Notes under the pieces: generated by a model | The model's database searches: none | Seen by the model: only the letters and a program-made list of their open reading frames with translations | Told to the model about the DNA's origin: nothing | Shown here: positions 43,864 to 52,795 of the stretch, piece by piece | Position numbering within the stretch: position 1 is the stretch's first letter | Layout: each line of letters starts with the position of its first letter | Assembly (NCBI RefSeq): GCF_022815645.1 | Contig: NZ_JALGRO010000008.1 | Coordinates: forward strand, 140,241-204,240 | Direction: 5' to 3' | Origin: Curtobacterium sp. VKM Ac-2922 | GTDB lineage: Bacteria; Actinomycetota; Actinomycetes; Actinomycetales; Microbacteriaceae | DNA length: 64,000 nt | Made by a program: the position numbers and the translations under genes

Positions 43864-45102
43864 CTAGATGCGGCCCGCGCGGCGGCGGTGTCGGGCGATG
43901 ACGGCCATGCCGATGCCGGCCGCGAGCAGTGCGCCCGCGATGCCGAGGGGCACGGTCGGGTCACTGCCGGTGAAGGCGAGCTGGCCGGTCGGGGTGTTCC
44001 CGCCGCCGCCTGCCGTGGCGGTCGGGGTCGCCCCGGGTGTGGCCGGGGTCGTCGCGGGAGCGGACGGCGTCGGGGTGGGTGACGTCGTGGCGGTCGGCTG
44101 GACGGTGATCACCACGGTCTGGGTGTCGTTCGGCGGGGTGCCGTTCGACGCGGTGATCGTGACCGTGGACGAGCCCGGCGTGGTCGGGGTGCCCGAGATG
44201 ACGCCCGTGGTGCCGTTGATCGTCAGGCCCGCGGGCAGTCCGGTCGCGGTGTAGGTCGGCGTCGGCGTGCCCGTGGCGGTGACCGGGAAGCTGTACGGGG
44301 TGCCGGCGGTGGCCGTGGTGGGGGTACCGGACGTGATCGTCGGTGACTCGGACGTCGTGCCCGTGGGCGGGCAGCCGGTCGAGGCGGTGATCGTGTTCGT
44401 GTCGAGGGTCACGGCGCCGACGCGGGCGAGCAGGCGACCCTGCACGGTCGCACCGGTCGTGGCCGTCACGGACTGCTGTGCCAGGACGGTGCCCTGGAAC
44501 TGTGCGCCGGTACCGACCGTGGCCGAGCTGCCGACCTGCCAGAACACGTTGCACGAGCTCGCGCCACCGGTGATCGTGATCTCGCTCGCGGACCCGATGG
44601 TGAGCGTCGAGGCGGCCTGGAACACCCAGACCGAGTTCGCGCTGCCGGCCAGGGTCAGTGCGCCGTTGTTCGCCAGCGCCAGCGCGCCACCGGAGTAGAC
44701 GCCGGGGGAGAGCGACAGCCCGTTCAGTTCGGTGAGGCCGGTCTGTGTCGGGGACAGCGACGCGGCGACGTTGTACGCCGTGGTCGTGTCGCGCTGGGCC
44801 TGCGTCGCTGCGGCGTCGGTCTGGTGCGTGGTGCCGTTGACCGTGCCGTTCGGAGCGCCACCGAAGCCCGTGATCGACGTGCCGGGGGACAACCCGAGGT
44901 CGCCGTTGATGACGGACGGTCCGGTGTTCGTGACGGCGCTGGCGCCGAGGACGCCGTAGGTCGCGGCGGTGCCGAGGTTGATCGGGCCGCTGATGACGGT
45001 CGCGGCCGAGGCGGCAGAGGTGGTCATCATCGCCATCGAGGCGGCGAGACCGATGCCGGTGAGGGCGATGATCGTGGGTCGGAGGAAACGGGACGTGGCC
45101 AT
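43864..45102 (-). CDS. Ice-binding-like (DUF3494) surface protein with sortase signal
   Basis: 412 residues. A signal peptide (about 1-33) ends at ASAATV. The DUF3494 ice-binding domain follows: LGTAATYGVLGASAVTNTGP through WVFQAASTLTI and VFWQVGSSATVGTGAQFQGT (about 40-230). Next comes a PTITSGTPTTATAGTPYSFPV putative Ig-like module, a Pro/Thr stalk, and the anchor LAFTGSDP, membrane helix and RHRRR tail, fitting an LAxTG class E sortase. Such proteins bind ice or help adhesion. The gene stands alone. Confidence 0.92.
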   Translation of the reverse strand: MATSRFLRPTIIALTGIGLAASMAMMTTSAASAATVISGPINLGTAATYGVLGASAVTNTGPSVINGDLGLSPGTSITGFGGAPNGTVNGTTHQTDAAATQAQRDTTTAYNVAASLSPTQTGLTELNGLSLSPGVYSGGALALANNGALTLAGSANSVWVFQAASTLTIGSASEITITGGASSCNVFWQVGSSATVGTGAQFQGTVLAQQSVTATTGATVQGRLLARVGAVTLDTNTITASTGCPPTGTTSESPTITSGTPTTATAGTPYSFPVTATGTPTPTYTATGLPAGLTINGTTGVISGTPTTPGSSTVTITASNGTPPNDTQTVVITVQPTATTSPTPTPSAPATTPATPGATPTATAGGGGNTPTGQLAFTGSDPTVPLGIAGALLAAGIGMAVIARHRRRAGRI

Positions 45103-45152
45103 GTGGGCCCCTGTCTGAGCGGGAGAGGCACTGGGTTGCACGTCGACGACGT

Positions 45153-45164
45153 GAGAACGTTCTC
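45153..45164. promoter_or_regulatory. Palindrome GAGAACGTTCTC upstream of the ice-binding gene
   Basis: Perfect 12-bp palindrome about 50 bp upstream of the ice-binding start (minus strand). A regulator site is possible; it does not match the actinobacterial LexA box. Confidence 0.4.
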
Positions 45165-45286
45165 CGGTCGGGCCAGTGTGCGCCTGTCAGTGACCGTTCT
45201 GTGGTGATACAGGAGATTGCCGGGTCGCGGGGGACAGCGTTGTCGGGCGACTTGCCGACGGGGTACGCGTCGGGGTACGAGCCAGC

Positions 45287-45320
45287 CCGGAGGCGACGCC
45301 AGGCCGGAGACGACGCCAGG
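45287..45320. repeat. 17-bp direct repeat, two copies
   Basis: CCGGAGGCGACGCCAGG (45287-45303) is followed directly by CCGGAGACGACGCCAGG (45304-45320), one base different, just after the TetR stop. Function unknown. Confidence 0.8.
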
Positions 45321-45328
45321 CCGCGTGC

Positions 45329-45937
45329 TCAGGCCGCGGGGACGAGCCGTTCGGCGTCCGTGAAGCCGAACGACACCAGCAGTGGGACCCACAGCGCACG
45401 CAGCCGTCGCGCGAGTTCGGCGTCCGACTCGCGCCGACCGGTGGTCACCAGGCCGAAGGTCGCCTCGAGCAGCAGGTGGTGTGCGTGCTCGGGCAGCGAC
45501 GCCTCGGGGATGCCCGCCCGGGTGGCCGCGGCGGCGAGCTGCGCGCGGATGAACGTCGACCAGATGAAGCCGCGTGGCACGGGCAGCTCGGAGTGCAGCA
45601 GCTCGTGCAGCAGCCGCACGGCGCCGGCAGCGACGGGGTCGGTCCGGGCCTCGATGCTGGTGGCCAGGAGCATCGCCGTGAGGCGCTCGATCCCGGCCGG
45701 GTCGTCGAGTTCCGCCTCGGTCGCCGCCCAGCGTTCCTGCTGCCGCTCGACCACCGCCGTCGCCAGGGCGAGCTTCGACGGGAACAGGTGGTAGCCGACC
45801 GCCGACTTGGGCTTGCCCATCGCCTCGGCGACCCGTGAGAAGCTCGCGCCCTCGTACCCGTGCGCGGCGAAGGTGCCGCCCGCTGCCAGGACGATCGCCT
45901 CACGCGACGCCGCCATCGCTGCCTGCCGTTGGTTCAC
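45329..45937 (-). CDS. TetR-family transcriptional regulator
   Basis: 202 residues. The N-terminal helix-turn-helix is GASFSRVAEAMGKPKSAVGYHLFPSKLALATAVVERQ (about 33-69 overall). The YHLFPSKLALA stretch resembles gamma-butyrolactone-receptor-like regulators, but the C-terminal domain does not allow that assignment. The GTG start has AGAGG close upstream. Targets unknown; the palindrome at the chorismate mutase promoter 46523-46538 is a candidate site. Confidence 0.87.
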   Translation of the reverse strand: MNQRQAAMAASREAIVLAAGGTFAAHGYEGASFSRVAEAMGKPKSAVGYHLFPSKLALATAVVERQQERWAATEAELDDPAGIERLTAMLLATSIEARTDPVAAGAVRLLHELLHSELPVPRGFIWSTFIRAQLAAAATRAGIPEASLPEHAHHLLLEATFGLVTTGRRESDAELARRLRALWVPLLVSFGFTDAERLVPAA

Positions 45938-45999
45938 ACTGCCTCTCCGTCTCCGGACCGCCGCCGGACCTGGCTTCCGAGTGTAGGAGCAAGCGAGGC

Positions 46000-46494
46000 T
46001 CACCTCCGGCAGAACGCCGCCCACGCCAGGCGCAGTCCCGTCCGGTGGACCGCGTCCAGCGCGTCGTCGGGACGTTCCTGCTCGTCGCGGACCCGTGCCG
46101 CACACCCGGGATCGTCGGCGATGGCGGCCGCGGCACCGACGGCATCGACGAGCGCATCGTCGATGGCGGTGACCTGCCGTCGGAGCGATCGGATGTCCGC
46201 CGCGACCGTGGGTGCGGTCCAGGGATCGTCGGTCCACCGCGTGAACAGGGCGCGCTGCACGAACTTGCTCGCGTCGATCTGCGACCCGACGACGCGGGCG
46301 ACGATCGCGGGGTCGTGGCCCCGGCATGACGCCGCGGCCTCGGCACGATCCAGGACGGCGCGTTCTCGCTCGGGGTCGGAGATCGGCAGGCCGAGCAGCC
46401 ACTTGTGCTCGGCGATGCGACCCGCCAGTCGCAATCGCGCGAGGACCAGAGGGCGCACGGCGGCCAGTCCGTCGGCGACGATCCGGTCGTGCAC
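46000..46494 (-). CDS. Chorismate mutase, AroQ-gamma-like
   Basis: 164 residues, all-helical. RPLVLARLRLAGRIAEHKWL (about 13-32), LPISDPERERAVLDRAE and VVGSQIDASKFVQRAL (about 70-85) match AroQ-gamma chorismate mutases, with Arg, Lys and Gln residues expected in the active site. It converts chorismate to prephenate. Gamma-class enzymes are often secreted, yet no signal peptide is seen. GTG at 46494 has AGGAG seven bases upstream; an earlier in-frame GTG at 46545 lies before the predicted transcription start. Confidence 0.82.
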   Translation of the reverse strand: MHDRIVADGLAAVRPLVLARLRLAGRIAEHKWLLGLPISDPERERAVLDRAEAAASCRGHDPAIVARVVGSQIDASKFVQRALFTRWTDDPWTAPTVAADIRSLRRQVTAIDDALVDAVGAAAAIADDPGCAARVRDEQERPDDALDAVHRTGLRLAWAAFCRR

Positions 46495-46522
46495 GCTCGG
46501 GCTCCTGTCGATCGTCGCGGCG

Positions 46523-46538
46523 TCAGACGATCGTCTGA
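46523..46538. promoter_or_regulatory. Perfect 16-bp palindrome TCAGACGATCGTCTGA at the chorismate mutase promoter
   Basis: TACCGT (46552-46547, minus strand) is the likely -10 and the palindrome lies at about +2 to +17 of that transcript, 29 bp before the GTG. A repressor site is likely, with the TetR protein next door a candidate. Confidence 0.55.
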
Positions 46539-46587
46539 TGAACACGACGGTACATCGACACGCAGGCCGTGGGCGCTGAAGGAGCGC

Positions 46588-47043
46588 TCAGTCCGCCCGC
46601 AGCTGCTGGACGAGCGAGGCGTTCCGCACCCGGATCAGGTGCGGCAGGTACCGCCCGAGCACCAGGATCTCGGCCAGCCGCCCCAGCGGTCCGAGCGGTG
46701 CGCGGAAGACGATCTCGTCCACCATCCGCGTGCCGCGGGCCGACGGCTCGAACCGGTGCTCGTGCCGGAACCGGGCGAACGGACCACGCACCTGCTCGTC
46801 GACGAACCGGTGTGGAGCCTCCAGTGCGGTGATCCGCGACGTCATCCGCCAGACGATCCCGAGGTGCCGTGCGCGCCACGTGACGGACTCGCCCAGCCCG
46901 ATCGTGCCGCTGGTCGTGCCGGCCACGGCGCGCTCGCCGCTGTCCACCATCGACCGCTCGTGCGCGCCGATGTCGAGCGAGATCGCGCACGCGCGCTCCG
47001 GTGGCACGTCGAGCTCGGTCACGATGCGGAACGACACGGTCAT
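46588..47043 (-). CDS. SRPBCC-family protein
   Basis: 151 residues of START/Bet v1-like fold: a first strand SFRIVTELDVPPERACAISLDI, GLGESVTWRARHLGIVWRMTSRITALEAPHRFVDEQVRGPFARFRHEHRF in the middle and a long C-terminal helix LGRLAEILVLGRYLPHLIRVR. Such proteins bind hydrophobic ligands; several are annotated as cyclase/dehydrase-like. CAGGAT (47055-47050) is six bases before the ATG, and a matching CAGGAT serves the divergent exporter gene. Confidence 0.85.
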   Translation of the reverse strand: MTVSFRIVTELDVPPERACAISLDIGAHERSMVDSGERAVAGTTSGTIGLGESVTWRARHLGIVWRMTSRITALEAPHRFVDEQVRGPFARFRHEHRFEPSARGTRMVDEIVFRAPLGPLGRLAEILVLGRYLPHLIRVRNASLVQQLRAD

Positions 47044-47075
47044 GCTCCGATCCTGGCGCAGGGCAGGATGGCCTG

Positions 47076-48140
47076 GTGACGTCGACGATGGAAACGGCCA
47101 GGAGGCTCGCCCCCGGTCTCGCGGTCGCCACCGGCATCGCCGTGGTCGCCACGGTCATCGGCCGGTTCCTGCCCGTGGTCGGCGCGCCCGTCAGCGGCGT
47201 GGTGCTCGGTGCCGTGATCGGGATGGTGCGCCGTCCGACCGACCGCTTCCGACCGGGGATCACCACCGCGAGCAAGTTCGTGCTGCAGCTCGCCGTGGTG
47301 CTGCTCGGTGCGCAGCTGTCCCTGCTCGAAGTGGTCGGTGTCGGTGTCGAGTCACTGCCGGTCATGCTCGGCACGCTGGTGGTGTGTCTGCTGGCGGCGT
47401 GGGGCGTCGGCCGGCTGCTCGGGGTCGTCGGCAACCTGCGCACGCTGATCGGCGTCGGGACCGGCATCTGCGGGGCGTCGGCGATCGCCGCGGTGACCCC
47501 GGTCATCGGCGCCGTGTCGGTCGAGGTCGCGTACGCCGTGTCGACGATCTTCCTGTTCAACGTGGCGGCGGTGATCGTGTTCCCGGTCGTCGGGCACGCC
47601 CTCGGCATGAGCCAGCACGCGTTCGGGCTGTTCGCCGGCACCGCGGTGAACGACACGTCGTCGGTCGTCGCCGCGGCCAGCACCTACGGCACGCAGGCGG
47701 CGAACTTCGCGGTCGTGGTCAAGCTCGTGCGGACGCTCATGATCATCCCGATCGTGCTCGGGCTGGCGTGGTTGGTCGGGCGGCGCGAGGAAGCGGCGGC
47801 CCGGCTCGCCGCCGAGCGCGCCGGGGACCACGGTGCCGCTGCGGTCCCGCGACAGCCCTGGACGCTCCGCCGGGTGTACCGACTCGTCCCGTGGTTCCTG
47901 ATCGGCTTCGTCATCGCCGCGGCGGTGAACTCCACCGGGGTCCTGCCCGGCCCGGTCCACCCCGTCATCTCGACCGTCGCCGCGTTCCTGATCACCGTGG
48001 CGCTGAGCGCGATCGGCCTGTCCACCGACGTCGCGGGCTTCCGCCGCGCGGGTTTCCGCCCGCTCGTGCTCGGCCTGGTGCTCTGGCTCGTCGTCACCGG
48101 GTCCAGCCTGGCGCTGATGACGGTGACGGGCGCGTTGTAG
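47076..48140 (+). CDS. YeiH/UPF0324-family putative exporter
   Basis: 354 residues with about ten membrane spans. LQLAVVLLGAQLSLLEVV, GTGICGASAIAAVTPVIGA (about 127-145) and AGTAVNDTSSVVAAASTYG (about 187-205) are hallmarks of the UPF0324 (YeiH) family, often annotated as sulfate exporters without strong proof. The GTG start is six bases after CAGGAT (47064-47069), suggesting leaderless translation; an ATG four codons later is possible. Divergent from the SRPBCC gene with a 32-bp gap. Confidence 0.88.
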   Translation: MTSTMETARRLAPGLAVATGIAVVATVIGRFLPVVGAPVSGVVLGAVIGMVRRPTDRFRPGITTASKFVLQLAVVLLGAQLSLLEVVGVGVESLPVMLGTLVVCLLAAWGVGRLLGVVGNLRTLIGVGTGICGASAIAAVTPVIGAVSVEVAYAVSTIFLFNVAAVIVFPVVGHALGMSQHAFGLFAGTAVNDTSSVVAAASTYGTQAANFAVVVKLVRTLMIIPIVLGLAWLVGRREEAAARLAAERAGDHGAAAVPRQPWTLRRVYRLVPWFLIGFVIAAAVNSTGVLPGPVHPVISTVAAFLITVALSAIGLSTDVAGFRRAGFRPLVLGLVLWLVVTGSSLALMTVTGAL

Positions 48141-48150
48141 CGTCGTGGGC

Positions 48151-49179
48151 ATGCGCTTCCCCTTCCCGGTGATCGACGGCCACAACGACCTGCCGTGGGA
48201 GCGGCGCGAGTCGCACGGCTCGGGTGTCCAGGGGATCGACACCGAGCGGGACTCCCTGCACACCGATCTGCCGAAGCTGCGGGCGGGTGGGGTCGTCGGG
48301 CAGTTCTGGTCCGTCTTCGTGCCCGCCGACGAGCCCGACCCGGTCCGCACGACCCTGCAGCAGGTCGACCTGGCGCACCGGATCATCGAGCGGTACCCGG
48401 ACGACCTCGCGCTCGCCCGCACCGCCGGCGAGGTCCGCGCGGCCGTGGCCTCCGGGCGCATCGCGTCGTTGCTCGGCGCCGAGGGCGGGCACTCGATCGG
48501 CGACGACCTGGCGGTGCTCCGCGACCTGGCACGCCTCGGCGTGCGGTACATGACGCTGACGCACAACGACGACACCCCCTGGGCCGACTCGGCCACCGGT
48601 GCCCGAGCACACGGCGGGCTGACCGACCGCGGGCGCGAGGTGGTGGCCGAGATGGAGCGGATCGGGATGCTGGTCGACCTGTCCCACACGGCCCCGGCCA
48701 CGATGCGCGACACGCTCGACGTCGCCACACAGCCCGTCGTCTTCAGTCACTCGTCGACGATCGCGGTCGACGACCACCCGCGGAACGTCCCCGACGACGT
48801 GCTCGGACGACTGGCGCACAACGGCGGCGTCGTGATGATCACGTTCGTGCCGAAGTTCGTCTCGCGTGCGTGGGCCGACTGGGAGGAGTCCGGCTCGGTC
48901 GGGGACGGCCCGCTCGTGACGGTGTCCGACGTGGCCGACCACGTCGAGCACGCGCGCGAGGTCGCCGGCGTCCGGCACATCGGCCTGGGTGGTGACTACG
49001 ACGGAACGCCCGTGCTGCCGCCGGACCTGCGCGACGTGTCGCGCTACCCGGTGCTGGCGGCCGAGCTCGAGCGACGGGGCTGGGGTGCATCGGACCTCGA
49101 GGCGCTCGCGAGCGGCAACGTGCTGCGCGTACTCGAGGCGACCGATGAGCGCTTCGCGCGCACGGCCTTCGTCCGGTAG
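48151..49179 (+). CDS. M19-family membrane-dipeptidase-like enzyme
   Basis: 342 residues. Zinc-site motifs are clear: VIDGHNDLPWE (about 7-17), LLGAEGGHSIGDD (Glu, about 109), PVVFSHSSTIAV (His, about 196) and HIGLGGDYDGT. M19 enzymes (renal dipeptidase family) cleave dipeptides, including D-amino-acid-containing ones. No signal peptide, so cytosolic. TAGCGT (48138-48143) is seven bases before the ATG at 48151, which decides against the GTG at 48145. Confidence 0.92.
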   Translation: MRFPFPVIDGHNDLPWERRESHGSGVQGIDTERDSLHTDLPKLRAGGVVGQFWSVFVPADEPDPVRTTLQQVDLAHRIIERYPDDLALARTAGEVRAAVASGRIASLLGAEGGHSIGDDLAVLRDLARLGVRYMTLTHNDDTPWADSATGARAHGGLTDRGREVVAEMERIGMLVDLSHTAPATMRDTLDVATQPVVFSHSSTIAVDDHPRNVPDDVLGRLAHNGGVVMITFVPKFVSRAWADWEESGSVGDGPLVTVSDVADHVEHAREVAGVRHIGLGGDYDGTPVLPPDLRDVSRYPVLAAELERRGWGASDLEALASGNVLRVLEATDERFARTAFVR

Positions 49180-49275
49180 CGGGCAGCCGACGGCTCTTGC
49201 AGGGCTGAGGTGATCGCACCCGCCGTGCATACCGAGGACGTGCACATCGTGACCCTGTGGGACCACTCTCGGGTG

Positions 49276-50295
49276 ATGGCCGACGACCACCCGCTGCCCT
49301 CCGACTACATCGAGACCTTCGAGCTCATCAGCATCCAGGTCCGCACCGCTCGTTCCCGCGTGCAACTCGCCGCGAACGCGCAGCTCATCCACCTGTACTG
49401 GTTCATCGGGTCGGTCCTGCTCGATCGTTCGGCACGTGGGCGATGGGGGAGCGGTGTGCTGCCTCGGCTGGCCGACGACCTGCGGCGGGCCTTCCCGGAC
49501 GTCAAGGGGTTCTCGGCGACGAACCTGAAGTACATGCGTCAGCTCGCGGCCGCATGGCCTGAGCAATCGTCATTAGGTCAACAGGCCGTTGACCAATTGC
49601 CCTGGGGTCACGTCACGGTGCTCCTGAGCGTCCGGGATGCCGACGACCGAAGGTGGTACATCGACCAGTGCTTGCGGCACTCATGGTCGCGGACGACGCT
49701 GCAGCACACCATCAGGAACCGGCTGGCCGGGCGCAAGGGCGCCGCGACCACGAACTTCGGGCGGCTGCTCGACCCGGACAGTGCCGACCTGGCCCAGCAG
49801 CTCACGCGCGATCCCTACGTCCTGGACTTCCTCGCGGTTGACGGCGACCGTGACGAGCGGGCGGTCGAGTCGGCCATGGTCGACCGCATCGCGGACACGC
49901 TCCGCGAGCTCGGCACGGGCTTCGCGTTCGTCGGCCGCCAGGTGCACCTCGAGGTCGACGGCAACGACTTCTTCATCGACCTACTGTTCTTCCACGTGGA
50001 GCAACTGCGGTACGTCGTGGTGAAACTGAAGCGCGGCGACTTCCGCCCGGAGTACCTGGGTCAGCTGTCGTTCTACGTCGCCGTGATCGACGACCGCCTG
50101 CGGCTCCCACCGCACGCGGAGACGGTCGGTCTGCTCCTGGTGACCGGGAAGAGCGATGCGGTGGTCCGGTACGCGCTCGGGTCGTCCGCAGCTCCGGTCG
50201 GTGTCGCTCGTTACGACCTCCTGCCCCCGGACCTGCAGCGAGCACTGCCGTCGGAAGCCGACCTCCGCCGAGCGCTCGACGGGTGCGGCGCCTGA
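49276..50295 (+). CDS. DUF1016/YhcG-family PDDEXK nuclease-like protein with altered motif
   Basis: 339 residues. The N-terminal DUF1016 part ([49 protein letters not shown], about 45-93) and the C-terminal PDDEXK domain ([33 protein letters not shown], about 233-265) are typical. The catalytic Glu of ELK is Lys here (KLK), encoded by AAA, so nuclease activity may be lost. CACTCT six bases before ATG 49276 supports this start. The region 49561-49600 is AT-richer than its surroundings. A lone gene without neighbours of a defence system. Confidence 0.85.
   Translation: MADDHPLPSDYIETFELISIQVRTARSRVQLAANAQLIHLYWFIGSVLLDRSARGRWGSGVLPRLADDLRRAFPDVKGFSATNLKYMRQLAAAWPEQSSLGQQAVDQLPWGHVTVLLSVRDADDRRWYIDQCLRHSWSRTTLQHTIRNRLAGRKGAATTNFGRLLDPDSADLAQQLTRDPYVLDFLAVDGDRDERAVESAMVDRIADTLRELGTGFAFVGRQVHLEVDGNDFFIDLLFFHVEQLRYVVVKLKRGDFRPEYLGQLSFYVAVIDDRLRLPPHAETVGLLLVTGKSDAVVRYALGSSAAPVGVARYDLLPPDLQRALPSEADLRRALDGCGA
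49576..49594. repeat. Inverted repeat GGTCAAC-n5-GTTGACC inside the DUF1016 gene
   Basis: Perfect 7-bp arms around AGGCC in an AT-richer patch of the coding sequence. Could be an internal regulatory site or chance. Confidence 0.4.
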
Positions 50296-50347
50296 CCGGA
50301 CAGGAGGCGCGGCGCGGCCCGCGCCGACCGCCCGCGTCACGGACAGG
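50294..50347. terminator. Degenerate GGAGGC-family hairpin before cysK
   Basis: The left half GACCGGACAGGAGGCGCGG is family-like; the right half is disrupted, leaving CGGCGC-n5-GCGCCG as the only strong stem. It directly follows the DUF1016 stop. TAGGAT at 50367-50372 is a candidate cysK -10. Confidence 0.4.
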
Positions 50348-50434
50348 GCCACGTCGGGTCCGGTGGCTAGGATCACAGCGCACGCCGCGCCTCCTGGACG
50401 GACCGCGGGCGACACGAACCTGAGGACGGATCCG

Positions 50435-51373
50435 ATGACGGGCACCATCTACGACAACATCTCGCAGGCCTTCGGCAACACCCCGCTCGTGCGGCTCAAC
50501 CGGCTGCCCGCGGAAGGCGGCGCCGAGGTGCTCGCCAAGCTCGAGTTCTACAACCCGGGCGCCAGCGTCAAGGACCGCCTGGGCGTCGCGATCGTCGACG
50601 CGGCCGAGCAGTCCGGCGATCTGCAGCAGGGCGGCACGATCGTCGAGGGCTCGTCCGGCAACACCGGCATCGCCCTCGCCCTGGTCGGCGCTGCCCGCGG
50701 CTACCGGGTCGTCATCACGATGCCCGAGACGATGAGCGTCGAGCGTCGCGCCCTGATCCGTGCCTACGGTGCCGAGGTCGTGCTGACGCCGGGCTCCGAG
50801 GGGATGAAGGGCGCCGTCGCGAAGGCCGCGTCGATCGTCGACGAGACCCCGGGCGCGATCCTGGCGCACCAGTTCGAGACCGCGGCCAACGCTGCCATCC
50901 ACCGGAAGACCACGGCCGAGGAGATCCTCCGCGACACCGAGGAGCACGTCGACGTGTTCATCGCGGGCGTCGGGACCGGCGGCACGATCACGGGCGTCGG
51001 CCAGGTGCTCAAGGAGCGTGTGCCCGGCGTGCAGATCGTCGCCGTCGAACCGGCCGACTCGCCCCTGCTGACCAAGGGCACGGCCGGCCCGCACAAGATC
51101 CAGGGCATCGGCGCGAACTTCGTGCCCGAGGTCCTCGACCGATCGGTCATCGACGAGGTGTTCGACGTCGAGCTCGACGACGCACTCCGTGTGGCCCGCG
51201 ACCTGGGCACGCAGGAGGGGATCCTGTCCGGCATCTCGTCGGGCGCGATCATCCACGCAGCGCTGGTCATCGCCGCGCGGCCCGAGAACGCCGGCAAGCG
51301 CATCGTGGCGATCGTCTGCGACACCGGCGAGCGCTACCTGTCGACGATGCTGTTCGAGGGGCTCACTGCGTGA
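50435..51373 (+). CDS. cysK: Cysteine synthase A (O-acetylserine sulfhydrylase)
   Basis: 312 residues. The PLP lysine is in [11 protein letters not shown] (about residue 45), the substrate loop [12 protein letters not shown] (about 71-82), the phosphate-binding GTGGTITG (about 182-189) and [10 protein letters not shown] (Ser that meets the PLP nitrogen, about 268). It makes cysteine from O-acetylserine and sulfide. It is coupled to cysE by GTGA overlap, giving both steps from serine to cysteine in one operon. GAGGACGGA precedes the ATG. Confidence 0.97.
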   Translation: MTGTIYDNISQAFGNTPLVRLNRLPAEGGAEVLAKLEFYNPGASVKDRLGVAIVDAAEQSGDLQQGGTIVEGSSGNTGIALALVGAARGYRVVITMPETMSVERRALIRAYGAEVVLTPGSEGMKGAVAKAASIVDETPGAILAHQFETAANAAIHRKTTAEEILRDTEEHVDVFIAGVGTGGTITGVGQVLKERVPGVQIVAVEPADSPLLTKGTAGPHKIQGIGANFVPEVLDRSVIDEVFDVELDDALRVARDLGTQEGILSGISSGAIIHAALVIAARPENAGKRIVAIVCDTGERYLSTMLFEGLTA

Positions 51374-51951
51374 CGCGACGCCGACCGGGCGTGCTGCGGA
51401 CGGTGCGAGAGGACCTCGCCGCAGCGCGCCGGGGGGATCCTGCTGCCCGAGGGGACCTGGAGAACGCGGTGGTCTACTCCGGGTTGCACGCGATCTGGGC
51501 CTACCGGATCGCGCACCGGTTGTGGATCGCGCGTGACCTGCCCGGCTCGCGCTTCGCAGCCCGCGTGGTCGCGCAGACCGCCCGTGCGTTCACCGGCATC
51601 GAGATCCACCCCGGCGCGCGGATCGGCCGGCGGTTCTTCATCGACCACGGCATGGGCGTGGTGATCGGGGAGACCGCGGTGGTCGGGGACGACGTCCTGG
51701 TGTTCCACGGCGTGACGCTGGGCGGCCGCGGGGGAGCGCACGGACCCGGTGCCAAGCGGCACCCGACCGTGGGGGACCGCGTCGTGCTCGGCGCCGGGTC
51801 GTCGTTGATCGGCGCGATCACGGTCGGCGCGGACTCGGTCGTCGGTGCGAACACCGTCGTCACGAAGGACGTTCCGCCGGGGTCGGTCGTGACGGGTGTC
51901 GCCGGGACGGCCCGTCCGCGCTCCGGCGGCGAGGGCGTCCCGAGCCTCTGA
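51370..51951 (+). CDS. cysE: Serine O-acetyltransferase
   Basis: 193 residues, the short actinobacterial/Bacillus form. A left-handed beta helix of hexapeptide repeats spans about 70-180: [33 protein letters not shown], then GVTLGGRG and [19 protein letters not shown]. The catalytic His lies in FIDHGMG. It supplies O-acetylserine to CysK. The GTG overlaps the cysK stop (GTGA). The usual C-terminal Ile that docks into CysK is absent (ends GVPSL), so complex formation is uncertain. Confidence 0.95.
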   Translation: MTRRRPGVLRTVREDLAAARRGDPAARGDLENAVVYSGLHAIWAYRIAHRLWIARDLPGSRFAARVVAQTARAFTGIEIHPGARIGRRFFIDHGMGVVIGETAVVGDDVLVFHGVTLGGRGGAHGPGAKRHPTVGDRVVLGAGSSLIGAITVGADSVVGANTVVTKDVPPGSVVTGVAGTARPRSGGEGVPSL

Positions 51952-51960
51952 CCACGGGGG

Positions 51961-52260
51961 TCAGCTGATCTCGCAGGCGATCCCGTCGCCGTCGGCGTCC
52001 GACTTCTTGTTCGCGTTGTAGAGCGCGTCGTCCTTCTTGACGGTCCCCTTGAGCGCGCGGTACGTGACCTTGCCGTTCGAGGTGACGCGGTTCTGCGTCA
52101 CCGACTTCTTCGCGATGCCGCCGGAGTACACCTTGTGGATCGCGTCGCAGTTCTTGTAGACGGTCGCGGCGGCTTCGGCCGAGGTCGCGGTGCCCAGGCT
52201 GACGGTCGCGGCGAGCGCGAGCGCCGTGGCGGTGACGCCGATGGTCTTGATGCGCTGCAT
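51961..52260 (-). CDS. Secreted excalibur-domain (calcium-binding) protein
   Basis: 99 residues. A signal peptide (MQRIKTIGVTATALALAATV, cleavage near ATSAEA) precedes one excalibur domain with NCDAIHKVYSGGIAKKS, paired Cys (NC and AC) and the calcium-loop-like DADGDGIACE at the C-terminus. Excalibur proteins are extracellular and often attached to nucleases or cell-wall proteins; this one is free-standing. The start at 52260 places the ATG before the signal peptide. Role unknown. Confidence 0.88.
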   Translation of the reverse strand: MQRIKTIGVTATALALAATVSLGTATSAEAAATVYKNCDAIHKVYSGGIAKKSVTQNRVTSNGKVTYRALKGTVKKDDALYNANKKSDADGDGIACEIS

Positions 52261-52370
52261 GGTCCCCCCAAGGGTCGTTCGTCGCCACGTCGGGTACGTG
52301 ACGATCGATCGTATCCACGAGCCGGCGGTCATCGGCACCCCCTGTCCGGGGTCTCGGGCATGCTGGTGGG

Positions 52371-52754
52371 ATGGACGGCGCGACGTTGCACGAGGTGGCG
52401 GTCCGCACGGCGATGGGGCTGCCGGCGGTCGCGGAGACGCAGCCCTTCGGCGAGGGTGCGTTCGTGTACAAGGTCGTCGGCAAGATGTTCGTGATGACGT
52501 CGGAGCTGCGGGGCGTGCCGATCGTCAACCTGAAGTGCGCGCCACCGCACGGCGCGGCCCTGGTGCGCGACCACGACGAGATCACGCCCGGGTGGCACAT
52601 GAACAAGCGGCACTGGATCACGCTGGCGCCGGGGGACGGCATCGACGAGACGTTGGTCGAGGACCTGGTGGCGAACGCCTACGACCTGGTCGTCGCCGGA
52701 CTCCCACGGGCCGCGCGGCCGATCGACCCGGCCCGCGGGCGCGGCGCGACCTGA
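52371..52754 (+). CDS. MmcQ/YjbR-family protein
   Basis: 127 residues. LPAVAETQPFGEGAFVYKVVGKMFVM (about 17-42), NLKCAPPHGAALV and PGWHMNKRHWITL (about 73-85) are standard for the MmcQ/YjbR family, whose double-wing fold suggests DNA binding but whose function is not settled. CATGCT (52359-52364) lies six bases before the ATG, consistent with leaderless translation. It is divergent from the excalibur gene and lies 41 bp before the deaminase fusion. Confidence 0.87.
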   Translation: MDGATLHEVAVRTAMGLPAVAETQPFGEGAFVYKVVGKMFVMTSELRGVPIVNLKCAPPHGAALVRDHDEITPGWHMNKRHWITLAPGDGIDETLVEDLVANAYDLVVAGLPRAARPIDPARGRGAT

Positions 52755-52795
52755 TCCGGCTGCGCGGCGGGTGCGGTGCCTGGCAGGCTGGGGCC

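Noticed and set aside
45153..45164. SOS (LexA) box upstream of the ice-binding gene
   Set aside because: GAGAACGTTCTC is palindromic but does not match the actinobacterial SOS box TCGAAC-n4-GTTCGA.
45329..45937. Gamma-butyrolactone receptor
   Set aside because: The HTH has a similar YHLFPSKLALA stretch, but no butyrolactone synthase is nearby and the ligand domain is not diagnostic, so only TetR family is called.
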